Source: Acidobacteriota bacterium
GTDB lineage: Bacteria > Acidobacteriota > Blastocatellia > Pyrinomonadales > Pyrinomonadaceae
DNA length: 64,000 nt
Assembly: GCA_016700075.1 (NCBI GenBank)
Contig: CP065000.1
Location: 3,038,001-3,102,000, forward strand
Reading direction: 5' to 3'
The notes beneath the pieces were generated by a model. The model made no database searches, had not been told where the DNA came from, and saw only the letters and a list, made by a program, of their open reading frames with translations. Below, in pieces: positions 41,968-51,070 of the stretch; the stretch's first letter is position 1, and every line of letters begins with the position of its first letter. The position numbers and the translations under genes were made by a program.

Positions 41968-43356
41968 ATGAATTATAAATTTCGGCAGCCGCTGGTCGCG
42001 GCGGTTCTAATCATAGTTTTCACCTTCTCGGCCTTTGGACAGACGGCGAAAACCAACTCCGTGCTTGAGCGTCACGTTCGTGCCGGAATGGAGTTTCTGG
42101 CGGGTGACGCGATGCAGGGACGCGGCAGCGGGACGGCGTTTGAGCGCATCGCGGCGGAGTATGTCGGGTCGCAATTCATGCAATTCGGGCTTGAACCGGC
42201 TGGCGACAACGGTTGGGGCGGCAAGCCGAGCTTTGTGCAGACGATCACGATCGCACGGCGGTCGTTTGCGGCGAGCCCGACGGTGAAGATCGGTGATACG
42301 ACGCTGACGCACGGCGGTGAGATGTTGGTTTGGCGGACGAACGTCGGGGCGGCGAGAGCACCGCTCAATCACGGCGTGCCGAACGCGGGTTCGGCGTATT
42401 TGATGCGGCCGCGAGAGGGCGAGGACCAACGGGCGATGATGCAGCGTGCAATGACCCTGACGGGCTCGGGCGTCGCGATCGTTCTGCTCGAAGAGACGCC
42501 GCAGTGGCGTGCAAATTGGGCGGCGATGGGTTCGCGAATGCCTGTGTTCACTGCGTCAAACGCCAAACCTGCGGTGATGATCGTCGTCAGCAAAGCGACG
42601 GCGGACGCGATCGCGGCGATGCCGGACGGCACGCCTGTTGAGTTTGGCGGCCAGCTTGCACCGCCGAACGACCAATTCACATGGAACGCGATCGGGAAGA
42701 TCACCGGAACGGACGCCAGGCTTGCCTCGGAGGTCGTCGTTTTGAGCTCGCACCTCGATCATTTGGGCGTGCGGGAGAACACGCCGGGCGACGACAAGAT
42801 ATTTAATGGTGCGGACGATGACGCGTCGGGTACGGTTGCGGTGATCGAGCTGGCACGTGTGATGGCGGTCGGTAAACGGCCGAAACGCACGGTCTATTTC
42901 GTCGCATACGGCAGCGAGGAAGCGGGCGGTTTCGGGTCGCGGCATTTCGTCGATAACCTGCCGTTCGCGAAAGATAAGTTGATCGCGAACCTGCAGTTCG
43001 AGATGATCGGACGGCCTGACGCCAAAGTGAAGCCCGACGAGCTGTGGTTGACTGGATATGAGAGGTCAAATCTCGGCCCGGAACTCGCAAAACGCGGTGC
43101 CAAACTCGTCGCTGACCCACATCCTGACCAGAATTTCTTCCAGCGGTCCGACAATTTCACGCTCGCTCGGCAGGGCATCGTCGCCCACACGGTCTCGAGC
43201 TTTGGCTTGCACACCGATTATCATAAGGTGACCGACGAAAACAAAACCATTGATTTCGCTCATATGACCAAGTCGATAAATTCGATGGTCGCGCCCATCA
43301 ACTGGCTCGTAAACAGCGACTTCCGCCCGGCCTGGAACGATGGAATGAAGCCGTAG
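41968..43356 (+). CDS. Secreted M28-family metallopeptidase
   Basis: I start it at ATG 41968 (462 aa), which begins a signal peptide (NYKFRQPLVAAVLIIVFTFS); the long upstream frame reads through REP hairpins. The zinc-aminopeptidase core is SSHLDHLGVREN, FNGADDDASGTVAVIE and GSEEAGGFGSRHFVDN, which supply the two-zinc ligands (His, Asp, Glu, Asp, His) of M28. A PA-type insertion probably lies between about residues 125 and 250. It cleaves N-terminal residues or dipeptides outside the cell. Strongly GC-biased codons match the DUF885 gene. Confidence 0.92.
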   Translation: MNYKFRQPLVAAVLIIVFTFSAFGQTAKTNSVLERHVRAGMEFLAGDAMQGRGSGTAFERIAAEYVGSQFMQFGLEPAGDNGWGGKPSFVQTITIARRSFAASPTVKIGDTTLTHGGEMLVWRTNVGAARAPLNHGVPNAGSAYLMRPREGEDQRAMMQRAMTLTGSGVAIVLLEETPQWRANWAAMGSRMPVFTASNAKPAVMIVVSKATADAIAAMPDGTPVEFGGQLAPPNDQFTWNAIGKITGTDARLASEVVVLSSHLDHLGVRENTPGDDKIFNGADDDASGTVAVIELARVMAVGKRPKRTVYFVAYGSEEAGGFGSRHFVDNLPFAKDKLIANLQFEMIGRPDAKVKPDELWLTGYERSNLGPELAKRGAKLVADPHPDQNFFQRSDNFTLARQGIVAHTVSSFGLHTDYHKVTDENKTIDFAHMTKSINSMVAPINWLVNSDFRPAWNDGMKP

Positions 43357-43364
43357 CTGCCAAT

Positions 43365-43769
43365 CTACCTCGCCAGCCTGTGCCCCAACAGTGCCAGCGG
43401 GAAAAAGCACAGGAGCGATGCGATGACGAACCACATCGGCTGTCCCGGCATCATCACGAAGAAATTCAGTATCGCGCCGAGTTCCAGCAGGGCTGCTACT
43501 ACGATGGATTCGACAAATCCGCCGCCGACATTCCGCGCCATCTTGGTCGCGATGAACCCGCCAGCGAATGCCGCCACTGCATAGCCTATCAGCACGACCG
43601 CGAAGGCCGACGCAGGCATTGCCGAGATGAATTCGTTCAATTTTGCCGGGTCGGCCATCACCTCAGTGCCTGGCGGTTTAACAAATACCACATTGAGCAT
43701 TTGAGAGATCATGATGATCGCCCAAGCCACGATCATAGCTACGATGACCGCAAGAAACTTACGTCCCAT
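43365..43769 (-). CDS. Hypothetical four-helix membrane protein
   Basis: A 134-aa protein with four predicted transmembrane helices (near residues 5-30, 55-75, 85-105 and 108-128), and a short basic C terminus (GHRLAR). No family is recognised. It converges on the M28 gene with an 8-bp gap, and there is an SD-like GGAGG just upstream. Size and topology resemble small DUF-type membrane proteins of acidobacteria. The frame on the opposite strand is a shadow. Confidence 0.65.
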   Translation of the reverse strand: MGRKFLAVIVAMIVAWAIIMISQMLNVVFVKPPGTEVMADPAKLNEFISAMPASAFAVVLIGYAVAAFAGGFIATKMARNVGGGFVESIVVAALLELGAILNFFVMMPGQPMWFVIASLLCFFPLALLGHRLAR

Positions 43770-43933
43770 ATTGTCTGCCTCCTAAAGAAGAAAGTCCCGC
43801 CTGAAAAAGAGAATGTCCCCGTTTTATTACCATTTTGGCCCTCTGTCAAGGTGCATCAGAATTTATCTTGGATTTAGCAGAGCGAACAATATAGAATTGC
43901 ACGACGTAACACTGATTTTGCCGCAGGCGACAT

Positions 43934-46900
43934 ATGGATCCCGAACGTTGGCAGCAGATCGAAGCTATCTTCCTCGAGGCTTCCGAGCTTGAGGGCGAGG
44001 TTCGCCGCGGTTATCTCGACCGAGCGTGCCCGGACGACGGCGTGCGTTCCGAAGTTGAAAAGCTGCTGCGGCAATACGAAGAATCCGACAGCTTTATCTC
44101 GCAGCCGCTTGCGGGCAGCACGCGCGGCAGCGTACTTGCGTCGCTGATGGACGACAGTGACGAAGATCCGCTGACCGGCAAGGTCGTTGGACGTTACCGC
44201 ATCGAACGCGAGATCGGCCGCGGCGGCATGGGCGCGGTCTATGAGGCGTCGCGGGCCGACGGCGAGTATCGTCAGCGTGTCGCAGTCAAGGTGGTCAAAC
44301 GCGGCGTCGATACCGATTTCGTCCTGCGGCGTTTTCGCAACGAACGCCAGATCCTTGCCGCTCTCGATCATCCGTTCATCACGCGGCTCATCGACGGCGG
44401 TACGACAGACGACGGCAGGCCGTATTTCGTGATGGAATACATCGAAGGCCAGCCGCTGCATGAATACGCTGACGCCGAAAAACTCTCCATCGATGACCGT
44501 CTGCGGCTATTCGCAAAGATCTGCGAGACGGTCGAATACGCCCACAGCAAACTGGTCATCCATCGCGACCTGAAGCCATCGAATATCCTCATCGCAGGTG
44601 ACGGGAATCCGCGGCTTCTTGATTTCGGAATTGCAAAACTCCTAGATCCCGAAATGGCGTCAGATACACTGCAGCCGACCGCGACGGCGTTGCGTATGAT
44701 GACGGTCGATTACGCAAGTCCCGAGCAGGTTCGCGGCGACAAAGTGACATACGCGACCGACGTTTACAGCCTCGGTGTTCTGCTGTTTGAACTACTGACA
44801 GGCCGGCGGCCTTATCGAACGCTGAGCCGAAACCCGCACGATATTGCAAAGGCGATCTGCGACGAGCATATCCCGCTGGCCAGCGAGGCCGTCTCGCCCA
44901 ACTCGGGTTTTCCGGCTGTGCGCCGGCCCAATGCAGCCGCTTCAAAACCTGAGGAGATCGCAGCAGTTCGAGGTGAGACCGAGCAGTCGTTGCCGCAAAA
45001 ACTCACAGACGATCCGGATAACATCATCGCAAAGGCATTAGGAAAAGCTCCCAGCGAACGTTATACGTCGGTCGCGGAATTACGCGCCGATATTGAGAGG
45101 TATTTGGTCGGCGAGAAGGTTTCGGTTGGGGCTCCTGCTCAGGTGCGGCCGGCCTCTCGTGTCGATAATTCCGCCGCCGGGGGCAAGCTCGTCGCAGTTT
45201 TGCCGCTCAGTTTCCTCGGCCCGTCACACCTCAGTTCTACCGATGACGCGTATCTGACCATCGGACTTGCCGACGCTATCATTACGCGGCTTGCCGGAAT
45301 GAAGCAGCTCACGGTGAGGCCCACAAGTTCCATCACGCGTTACGGCGACGAGCCCGTTAACCCGCTGCGTGCGGGCGAGGAACTTGGTGTCGATTTCGTG
45401 GTCGATGGCCGCATACGGCATTTTTCGGAACGGCTGCGTGTCTCGCTGCAGCTTCTCGACGTCAAGACGCGAACCGCTATCTGGGCCGGGCATTTTGATG
45501 AGGAAATGAATGACGTTCTCGACCTAGAGGATGCCATTTCGGCTCAGGTCGTCGCGTCGCTCCTGCCGCATTTGACAGGTGCCGAGCGAAAAACCTTTTC
45601 CAAACGCGGCACCGACGACCCGCGTGCATTTGAGGCGTATCTGAAAGGCCGTTTCTACTGGAATCAATTCACGGCACAGTCGTTTGAAAAGGTCATTGAA
45701 TCCTACAACCGGGCCATCGAGATCGATCCGAATTATGCCCTTGCTCACGTCGGCATTGCGGATTTCTATATTTGGGCGGCGATCTACGGCATCGTGCCTT
45801 CGGCGGAGGCTGAGGTTCTTGCCGAGGCAGCGGCACGCCGTGCTCTCGAGATCGATCCCGAACTCGGCGAAGCGTATGCGACCATGGCGTTGCTCGTAAA
45901 GAACCGCTTCGAATTCGCCGCATCGGAAAAGCTCTTCAAACGCTCGCTCGAACTCCGGCCGCATTACTCTCAAGGTTGGGAATGGTACGGATCAGTTCTG
46001 ATCGGCGTCGGCAGGACGCGCGAAGGCATCGAGATGAGCGACCGTGCGGAGGAGCTTGATCCGCTTTCGCTGCGTGCGAAAACGCTCGGCACGTGGCTGC
46101 ACTATCAGGCACATGACTTTCATCGCGCGCTCGAAAAGGCCGAAGAGATCATACGTATCGACCCGAATTATCCGCAGGGGCACATTCAGCGTGCGTTCGT
46201 GCTGTGCGAATTCGGCCGAGCCGAAGAAGCCATCGCAAATATCGACCGTGCGGCCGAGCTGATGCCGGATTCTCCGCTTGTCTGGTTCAATCAGGCAGTC
46301 GTTTACGCTGAGGCCGGACATCGCGATGAATCGAGAGGTGTCCTGGACAAAATGCACGAGGCCGCAAAGGTGGGCCATATAAAGCCCTACTTTCTCGGCA
46401 TCGCCCACGCAGCATTGGGCGAGTATGACGAGGCATTTGCGAATTTCGAAAAGGCTTTCGAAGAGCACGATCCGTGGATGATCTGGTGGCAGACCGAGCC
46501 GAAGCTGCGGCGGTTGGCCGACGATCCTCGATACACCGATCTTCTAAACAGAATGGGCCTGCCGATCGACTACTCCGTCGCGACAGGCGGTTCGGCGGCT
46601 CGAACGTCCGTCCCTTTCGACGCCGCGGTTACTCTGCTGGCTGAAGATCCGGCCACCGGCGGCGTTCCCGTTCCTATACACAGGAAGAGCTGGTTCAAAC
46701 GCGCTGTTGCTGCCACTATGCTCAGTGCTTTCATAGCGGCGGCTTACTTCAGCGGCATCCTTTCTGTTTCGTTCTCTGACCGCCGCATGGTTCCTGTTGC
46801 CGAACAAAGCGGCAAGATCGCCGTGCTGCCTTTCGCAAACCTCACCGGCGATGCGGCAAATGACGAAGTGCTGCGGATCGTTCAGGCCGCGGTCGTCGAG

Positions 46901-47203
46901 CGGCTATCTCACACCGCGAACGGCGTGGTGGTTCCCAATGTTGCCCCCGCGGTCATCGACGGCAAAAGCGTATCTTTGGTGCAGGAGGGCAAGGACCTCG
47001 GTGCGTCTTTCGTCTGCAGCACGACGCTGACACGCGACGGGAACGAGCTCGTCCTGCGGACAGAAGTGACCCGTGTCGCCGACAGAAAGAGCATGATGAG
47101 CATGACCTATGCTGACAAGCAGGAACAATTTCGCAGCGATTCTGACAGGATCGTGATCAAACTGATGGAAGTAATTGAGCGGGCTATCGCGATCGAACGC
47201 TAG
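43934..47203 (+). CDS. Large Ser/Thr protein kinase with TPR repeats and two TolB/FlgO-like domains
   Basis: A 1089-aa protein. An N-terminal 80-aa helical part carries conserved acidobacterial WQQIEAIFLEAS. The kinase domain has K119 (VAVKVVK), HRDLKPSN at 210-217 and DFG at 230-232, so it should be active. A FlgO/TolB-type domain near 415-545 (VAVLPLSFLGPSHL) is followed by TPRs (about 560-860), one membrane helix near 920-940 and a second FlgO/TolB-like domain outside (KIAVLPFANLTGDAANDE). This gives a cytoplasmic kinase and TPRs with an outer sensor-like domain. Such kinases often pair with the ECF type at 51.1 kb, but the genes are not adjacent. Targets are unknown. Confidence 0.9.
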   Translation: MDPERWQQIEAIFLEASELEGEVRRGYLDRACPDDGVRSEVEKLLRQYEESDSFISQPLAGSTRGSVLASLMDDSDEDPLTGKVVGRYRIEREIGRGGMGAVYEASRADGEYRQRVAVKVVKRGVDTDFVLRRFRNERQILAALDHPFITRLIDGGTTDDGRPYFVMEYIEGQPLHEYADAEKLSIDDRLRLFAKICETVEYAHSKLVIHRDLKPSNILIAGDGNPRLLDFGIAKLLDPEMASDTLQPTATALRMMTVDYASPEQVRGDKVTYATDVYSLGVLLFELLTGRRPYRTLSRNPHDIAKAICDEHIPLASEAVSPNSGFPAVRRPNAAASKPEEIAAVRGETEQSLPQKLTDDPDNIIAKALGKAPSERYTSVAELRADIERYLVGEKVSVGAPAQVRPASRVDNSAAGGKLVAVLPLSFLGPSHLSSTDDAYLTIGLADAIITRLAGMKQLTVRPTSSITRYGDEPVNPLRAGEELGVDFVVDGRIRHFSERLRVSLQLLDVKTRTAIWAGHFDEEMNDVLDLEDAISAQVVASLLPHLTGAERKTFSKRGTDDPRAFEAYLKGRFYWNQFTAQSFEKVIESYNRAIEIDPNYALAHVGIADFYIWAAIYGIVPSAEAEVLAEAAARRALEIDPELGEAYATMALLVKNRFEFAASEKLFKRSLELRPHYSQGWEWYGSVLIGVGRTREGIEMSDRAEELDPLSLRAKTLGTWLHYQAHDFHRALEKAEEIIRIDPNYPQGHIQRAFVLCEFGRAEEAIANIDRAAELMPDSPLVWFNQAVVYAEAGHRDESRGVLDKMHEAAKVGHIKPYFLGIAHAALGEYDEAFANFEKAFEEHDPWMIWWQTEPKLRRLADDPRYTDLLNRMGLPIDYSVATGGSAARTSVPFDAAVTLLAEDPATGGVPVPIHRKSWFKRAVAATMLSAFIAAAYFSGILSVSFSDRRMVPVAEQSGKIAVLPFANLTGDAANDEVLRIVQAAVVERLSHTANGVVVPNVAPAVIDGKSVSLVQEGKDLGASFVCSTTLTRDGNELVLRTEVTRVADRKSMMSMTYADKQEQFRSDSDRIVIKLMEVIERAIAIER

Positions 47204-47225
47204 CCCGCTCAAACTCTATTTTTCG
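47177..47225. terminator. Hairpin overlapping the kinase stop codon
   Basis: GAGCGGGCTA (47177-47186) pairs perfectly with TAGCCCGCTC (47201-47210). The stop codon TAG (47201-47203) is inside the stem. CTCTATTTTT follows on the plus strand, so an intrinsic terminator is plausible though the U-tract begins some bases later. It also lies at the end of the convergent gene. Confidence 0.5.
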
Positions 47226-48610
47226 ACGACAGAAAGGATAGCGTTGGCTGCCTGTTCGATCACCGCCGAGATGATGTCCTGGCCGTCTGACGATGCTTTC
47301 GCCTTGAATTGTTTTGCCAGAGCCGTGCGGCCGTCCGACAGCGTCAGCAGCGAAACATCCATCGTCAGTTCGTCCTTCGCTTTTACATTTCCCGACATCG
47401 ACGCCGCGGAAACGATCGCCGCGGTCGCCATCTGACCCGCAATGTTTCCGACAACTGAACCGGTATGTCCGATGCCGGTTTGGCTGACGACCGAGCCGAG
47501 CATTTTCCCAAACCCGAAACCTCCGCCGCCTTTCTTGTGCGAGGCGGTCGCTGTCAGCACGAGGTCGCACTCTTTCTCGCGTGCTTCGCCGGAAACGGCG
47601 GCGGCAAGCTGAGCCTGCAGCGGCACAATTTCGACCTTTGTGCCGGCAAATATGCCCGTGAATGTGTGTTTTACGGCCGCGGCGAGGTCAGCGGAAGTGA
47701 TATTCTCGCCGACCGAGCCGGTCTTTACGACAAGCCCGATGCGGACGGTGCCGGGTTTCTTTTCGCCGATGGAATTATCAGACGGCGGATCGGAAACGGT
47801 CATAGCAGGTGCCGAGGTTTTCGTCTGCTTCGTTAGATCGACGGACGGCATACCGGAAACTACGCCGGCGTAAAGCTGCGATGCGTCGTTCACCTCGCGA
47901 TAGTCCGAAGGCACCTCAAAAAGCGAAGCGTTCAGCGTCCCTCGTGAAAGCTCGACGACCTCGCTGGTCATTGTATTGCCGGGTTTTCCGTCGTCGCCGT
48001 AGAATGTCATCTTCTGCAGCAGCGGATAGCCTGTCTTGCCGCTTCCGTTACTCTTCGAAACGACCTTATCGGTGCAGCCGCCGTTCTTTCCGCGGGCGAA
48101 ATTGCGATATTGCACGTCCTGTGTGCACGCGATGCCGAACTCGGCGTCGATCACCCACATATCCATTTCCATTTTTGTTTTCGTCGGGTTGCAGGCGTCC
48201 GGGGACGATTCCATTTCAATCGTCTGAATGATATGCCGAGCCGTATAGCCGAACATTTCCTGCCGCTCGCCGGTGTCGCGTGTCGTTGTTGTAACGAACA
48301 TCGTCCCGCCTTTCGTCGCCGGAGCTGCGGTGCCCGAAACATTCGCCGTCGGCACGCCGCTGCTTTCGTAATGCGAGATCGTGTAGGTCTTTGCCGACGG
48401 ATTCATCTGCACGTCGCGGCCCAGATCGCACATCGTCAGCGAAACGATGCCTCCGAACGATTCCGTCCGCTGGCGTTTGCCTTTGAAATAGACCGTGCTT
48501 TCGGACGTTTGCCCTCTCATGGTCTGCCTAGTTTTGATCTTAACGTCAGCAAACGCCACGCTCGCCGCTACCAAAATCAACATAGTCGTCAAAATAATAT
48601 TGCGTTTCAT
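47216..48610 (-). CDS. Secreted hypothetical protein with DUF4412-like N-terminal part
   Basis: A 464-aa protein with a signal peptide (MKRNIILTTMLILVAASVAF). Residues 22-230 resemble the DUF4412/outer-membrane beta-sandwich type: KTRQTMRGQTSESTVYFKGK is followed by SLTMCDLGRDVQMNPSAKTY. The C-terminal part (residues 290-460) shows an alternating structure with LVVKTGSVGENITSADLAAA, hinting at a LpoB/TolB-like element. No active site is visible. It is convergent with the kinase gene and may be its lipoprotein-like partner, but that is only inference. Confidence 0.65.
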   Translation of the reverse strand: MKRNIILTTMLILVAASVAFADVKIKTRQTMRGQTSESTVYFKGKRQRTESFGGIVSLTMCDLGRDVQMNPSAKTYTISHYESSGVPTANVSGTAAPATKGGTMFVTTTTRDTGERQEMFGYTARHIIQTIEMESSPDACNPTKTKMEMDMWVIDAEFGIACTQDVQYRNFARGKNGGCTDKVVSKSNGSGKTGYPLLQKMTFYGDDGKPGNTMTSEVVELSRGTLNASLFEVPSDYREVNDASQLYAGVVSGMPSVDLTKQTKTSAPAMTVSDPPSDNSIGEKKPGTVRIGLVVKTGSVGENITSADLAAAVKHTFTGIFAGTKVEIVPLQAQLAAAVSGEAREKECDLVLTATASHKKGGGGFGFGKMLGSVVSQTGIGHTGSVVGNIAGQMATAAIVSAASMSGNVKAKDELTMDVSLLTLSDGRTALAKQFKAKASSDGQDIISAVIEQAANAILSVVEK

Positions 48611-48746
48611 TATGAACTCTCCTTTCGTATAAACTCGCGGCCGTAAGCCGTCACATTGTAAGGCGATGAGAAGCCAAGAAAAGTATCAATGGACCGACAA
48701 CGAGGAAGGGAAACGACGTGGTGAGCTTGGTATCAGCGGCGTAGGA

Positions 48747-49202
48747 TCAGATTGGTTCGACCATATCCAATGGTGAAATGATCGTGATCGCTGATGCGTA
48801 GCGATGAAAATCGGCTACGTTGAATGTCAGGATGGTATCGAGGCTATTCGCGAGCATTGCCGCCACGATCCGTGCATCGTGAGTGGCCTTTCCCTTCACT
48901 TGATGAGCAACAACCAACTCTTCCCACTTATCATAAAGAGTTTCGTTCTCATTAAGTAGGGGAAAGTGCAGCTTGATCATGTCAATTTGAACCTTAGCAG
49001 TAGAGGTGTCGAGGCCTAGCCCATTTGCCTCGAGCGGACGGGTCGCGATCGCCCAAAACTCAACCAAGTTCTGGGGCACAATATATAAGAGGTCGCCATC
49101 GTTACGAAGTTTAGCCAGCGACTCAACTGCGGCACTGTGAAGCCGGTTGGAGGGTTCGAGAATGCGGACAAGAATGTTTGTATCAACCAAGACCCGCATC
49201 AA
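48747..49202 (-). CDS. vapC: PIN-domain toxin, VapC type
   Basis: A 151-aa PIN-domain ribonuclease. Acidic positions are visible at D7 (VLVDTNILVRIL), in NLVEFWAIATRP, in KATHDARIVAAML and in ILTFNVADF, the four-acid Mg-binding set. VapC toxins cut tRNA, rRNA or mRNA when released from the antitoxin. It overlaps its antitoxin gene by 4 bp (49199-49202), the standard VapBC layout. The product is intact, so the pair may be functional. Confidence 0.9.
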   Translation of the reverse strand: MMRVLVDTNILVRILEPSNRLHSAAVESLAKLRNDGDLLYIVPQNLVEFWAIATRPLEANGLGLDTSTAKVQIDMIKLHFPLLNENETLYDKWEELVVAHQVKGKATHDARIVAAMLANSLDTILTFNVADFHRYASAITIISPLDMVEPI

Positions 49203-49450
49203 TTTCGATCTTCGTAAATATTCTCACGGCGGAGCGATCCATCGGGCAAACTGGTCGTAATTTTGCTCTGCTTGGTCCAGTTTCTGAGCGATTCTGTCCA
49301 TGCTTGTGGTGAAAGTTGATGTTGAGTTAGGCTCTTCAAGGTGGTCTCATCGAGAGCTTTTTGAATGACCTCGTCGACCGAAATGCCTAATTCTTTCGCT
49401 CTGTTGATAAGCGAAATTGTTCTCGGATCAAAATCAATTGTGACCTGCAT
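49199..49450 (-). CDS. vapB: Antitoxin of the PIN-domain pair (VapB-like)
   Basis: An 83-aa protein from the ATG at 49450, preceded by a good AAGGAG site; upstream ATGs in frame have no support. The N-terminal QVTIDFDPRTISLINRAKEL and ISVDEVIQKALDETT look like a ribbon-helix-helix DNA-binding fold. The C-terminal SLPDGSLRRENIYEDRN likely wraps the toxin. It should bind its own promoter and neutralise VapC. Assignment is from position and fold. Confidence 0.8.
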   Translation of the reverse strand: MQVTIDFDPRTISLINRAKELGISVDEVIQKALDETTLKSLTQHQLSPQAWTESLRNWTKQSKITTSLPDGSLRRENIYEDRN

Positions 49451-49593
49451 AGCAAAATTCTCCTTCTTAGATAATATCATCAAATTATTCATTTGAGACC
49501 AGCTTATGAAGTTGCAAAATCGAAGAGCCGGAGCGAGATCGACTCGGCTCCGGCTGTATTTGGGGTGCTCTCGACAGGAATTGTGAAGTGCGT

Positions 49594-50145
49594 TTAGCCG
49601 ATCACGCCTGCATAATTGTCCGCATATTTCGGCGGCAGCGGCATATTCAGGAACGCGGCCCAGTTTTCCGGTGTGACGGTCTCGACATAAACCTGCGTCA
49701 TTTCGGGCGTGTTCACCTCGACCATGAAGCGGTTCTCGATCCAAAGCTCGATCAGCTGAAACAGCCCGCGGCCGCGATTCGCCGTGAAACATCGCCAGCC
49801 TTCGCGTTCGGCGATGGCTTTGATGGACGCCTCGTCGAGCGGGGAATTGATGTTCAGGTGAACCGAACCGAAAAGCGTGGATTCCTCGGTCGGCACGAAC
49901 ATCGCTTCGTGATCGTCGGTGATGGTGTCACGGCTGAATGTTGCTTCGTCCGGCAGGCCTTCGCCCGGAACAAGCTGAGTTCCGTTCGGTATCACCTCCA
50001 CCATCGTCCCGCGGCCGTCGTCAGCGAACGCCAGCCATCCGCCGGGGCTCGGCGGAAACGGCATCGCAACACCGCCCCAAAGTTCTGCCAAAATATTCGC
50101 GACCTTTTCAGGTTCGTTAACGCCTATTGAAATGTGATTTATCAT
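49594..50145 (-). CDS. VOC-like hypothetical protein
   Basis: A 183-aa protein. INHISIGVNEPEKVANILAEL at the N terminus and FGSVHLNINSPLDEASIKAIA in the middle resemble the paired beta-alpha-beta units of the glyoxalase/VOC fold. Possible metal ligands are H4, E50 (MVEVI), H in SVHLN and E in FMVEVN. The substrate is unknown. It is transcribed away from the hexanucleotide array, which begins 77 bp upstream of its start codon. Confidence 0.72.
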   Translation of the reverse strand: MINHISIGVNEPEKVANILAELWGGVAMPFPPSPGGWLAFADDGRGTMVEVIPNGTQLVPGEGLPDEATFSRDTITDDHEAMFVPTEESTLFGSVHLNINSPLDEASIKAIAEREGWRCFTANRGRGLFQLIELWIENRFMVEVNTPEMTQVYVETVTPENWAAFLNMPLPPKYADNYAGVIG

Positions 50146-50502
50146 TACGGTCTCTCCTTTTGTATGAAGTGCGGACCAAGCTGTCCGTCACACGTAAGGC
50201 GAGAATCGACCAGAAAAAGTATCAGGAGCAGTGGCAGGAGCAGTGGCAGTAGCAGGAGCAGTGGCAGTAGCAGGAGCAGTGGCAGTGGCAGGAGCAGTGG
50301 CAGTGGCAGGAGCAGTGGCAGTAGCAGTGGCAGTAGCAGGAGCAGTGGCAGTGGCAGGAGCAGTGGCAGTGGCAGGAGCAGTGGCAGTGGCAGGAGCAGT
50401 GGCAGTGGCAGGAGCAGTGGCAGTGGCAGGAGCAGTGGCAGTGGCAGGAGCAGTGGCAGTAGCAGGAGCAGGAGCAGGAGCGAGAGTAGGAGTAGAAGCA
50501 GG
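50146..50502. other. Intergenic stretch dominated by a hexanucleotide array
   Basis: The first 77 bp are the upstream region of the VOC gene, with an AAAGGAGAGACC ribosome site on the minus strand. The rest is the CAGNRG array at 50223-50502. Short plus-strand and minus-strand frames across it (Gly-Ser-rich, or Cys-His-Ser-rich) are artefacts of the repeat. Confidence 0.85.
50223..50502 (+). repeat. Left hexanucleotide array (CAGNRG)n, 280 bp
   Basis: Units are CAGGAG, CAGTGG and CAGTAG, partly in an 18-bp higher-order order (CAGGAG CAGTGG CAGTGG). The end degenerates (CGAGAGTAGGAGTAGAAG) and stops at the stop codon of the four-helix-bundle gene (50503). It reads CAG toward that gene, as the right array does on the other strand. 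Confidence 0.92.
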
Positions 50503-50883
50503 TTAGTATTTTGGTAGAAAGCGCTCGGGGTTGGCGATCATTCCTCCTAGCATTCTGCCGACCTCTTCGTAGCGGGTTATCAGTTCTGAGCATTTTTCTT
50601 TGGTGATATAGCCGCAGTCCCGAGACGTCTCGAGCCAAACTTGTGTTTCGGAGCCTTCGCCGTCAGCGTCGCTGAGCTTGCTGACAAAATGTTTGGGGTA
50701 AAGGCGTTTTCGATACGCCTCAGCAATATTTGCAGGGACGGAGCGAGACGAACGTCGGATCTGATCGGTTAGAGAGTAGGTTTCTTCCTTAGGAAACGAA
50801 CGCGAAAGGAAAAAGATCTCCATCGCAAGCTGATACGACAACTGATATACCTTTAACCCTCGATGCCCTGCCTGATTCTCCAT
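50503..50883 (-). CDS. Four-helix-bundle protein (S23 / 23S rRNA intervening-sequence protein family)
   Basis: A 126-aa protein of the S23/IVP family: LKVYQLSYQLAMEIFFLSRS, DQIRRSSRSVPANIAEAYRK and the helix with TQVWLETSRDCGYIT are the family's core. In some bacteria the gene lies within an intervening sequence of 23S rRNA; relatives include Avd of diversity-generating retroelements. Function is otherwise unknown. Here the gene is bracketed by inverted CAGNNG arrays: the left starts 0 bp after the stop and the right begins about 11 bp before the start. That layout suggests a mobile or domesticated single-gene element. Confidence 0.9.
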   Translation of the reverse strand: MENQAGHRGLKVYQLSYQLAMEIFFLSRSFPKEETYSLTDQIRRSSRSVPANIAEAYRKRLYPKHFVSKLSDADGEGSETQVWLETSRDCGYITKEKCSELITRYEEVGRMLGGMIANPERFLPKY

Positions 50884-50893
50884 AATTCAATTT

Positions 50894-51070
50894 CTGCTCC
50901 TGCCCCTGCCCCTGCCCCTGCGTCTGCCCCTGCCCCTGCGTCTGCCCCTGCTCCTGCTCCTGCTCCTGCTCCTGCCCCTGCTCCTGCTCCTGCCCCTTCG
51001 TCTGCCCCTGCTCCTGCCCCTGCGTCTGCCCCTGCGTCTGCCCCTGCTCCTGCTCCTGCTACTGCTACTG
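50894..51070 (-). repeat. Right hexanucleotide array (CAGNNG)n, inverted relative to the left
   Basis: On the minus strand it reads CAGTAG, CAGGAG, CAGGGG and CAGACG toward the four-helix-bundle gene; on the plus strand it is CTGCNN. Its outer end overlaps the last codons of the ECF sigma gene: CAG TAG (Gln-stop) at 51070-51065 is the first unit of the array. Confidence 0.92.

Noticed and set aside
50231..50506. Gly-Ser-rich or Cys-His-rich small proteins in the hexanucleotide array
   Set aside because: Every frame across a (CAGNRG)n array is open; there is no ribosome site or conserved domain, so these are artefacts.
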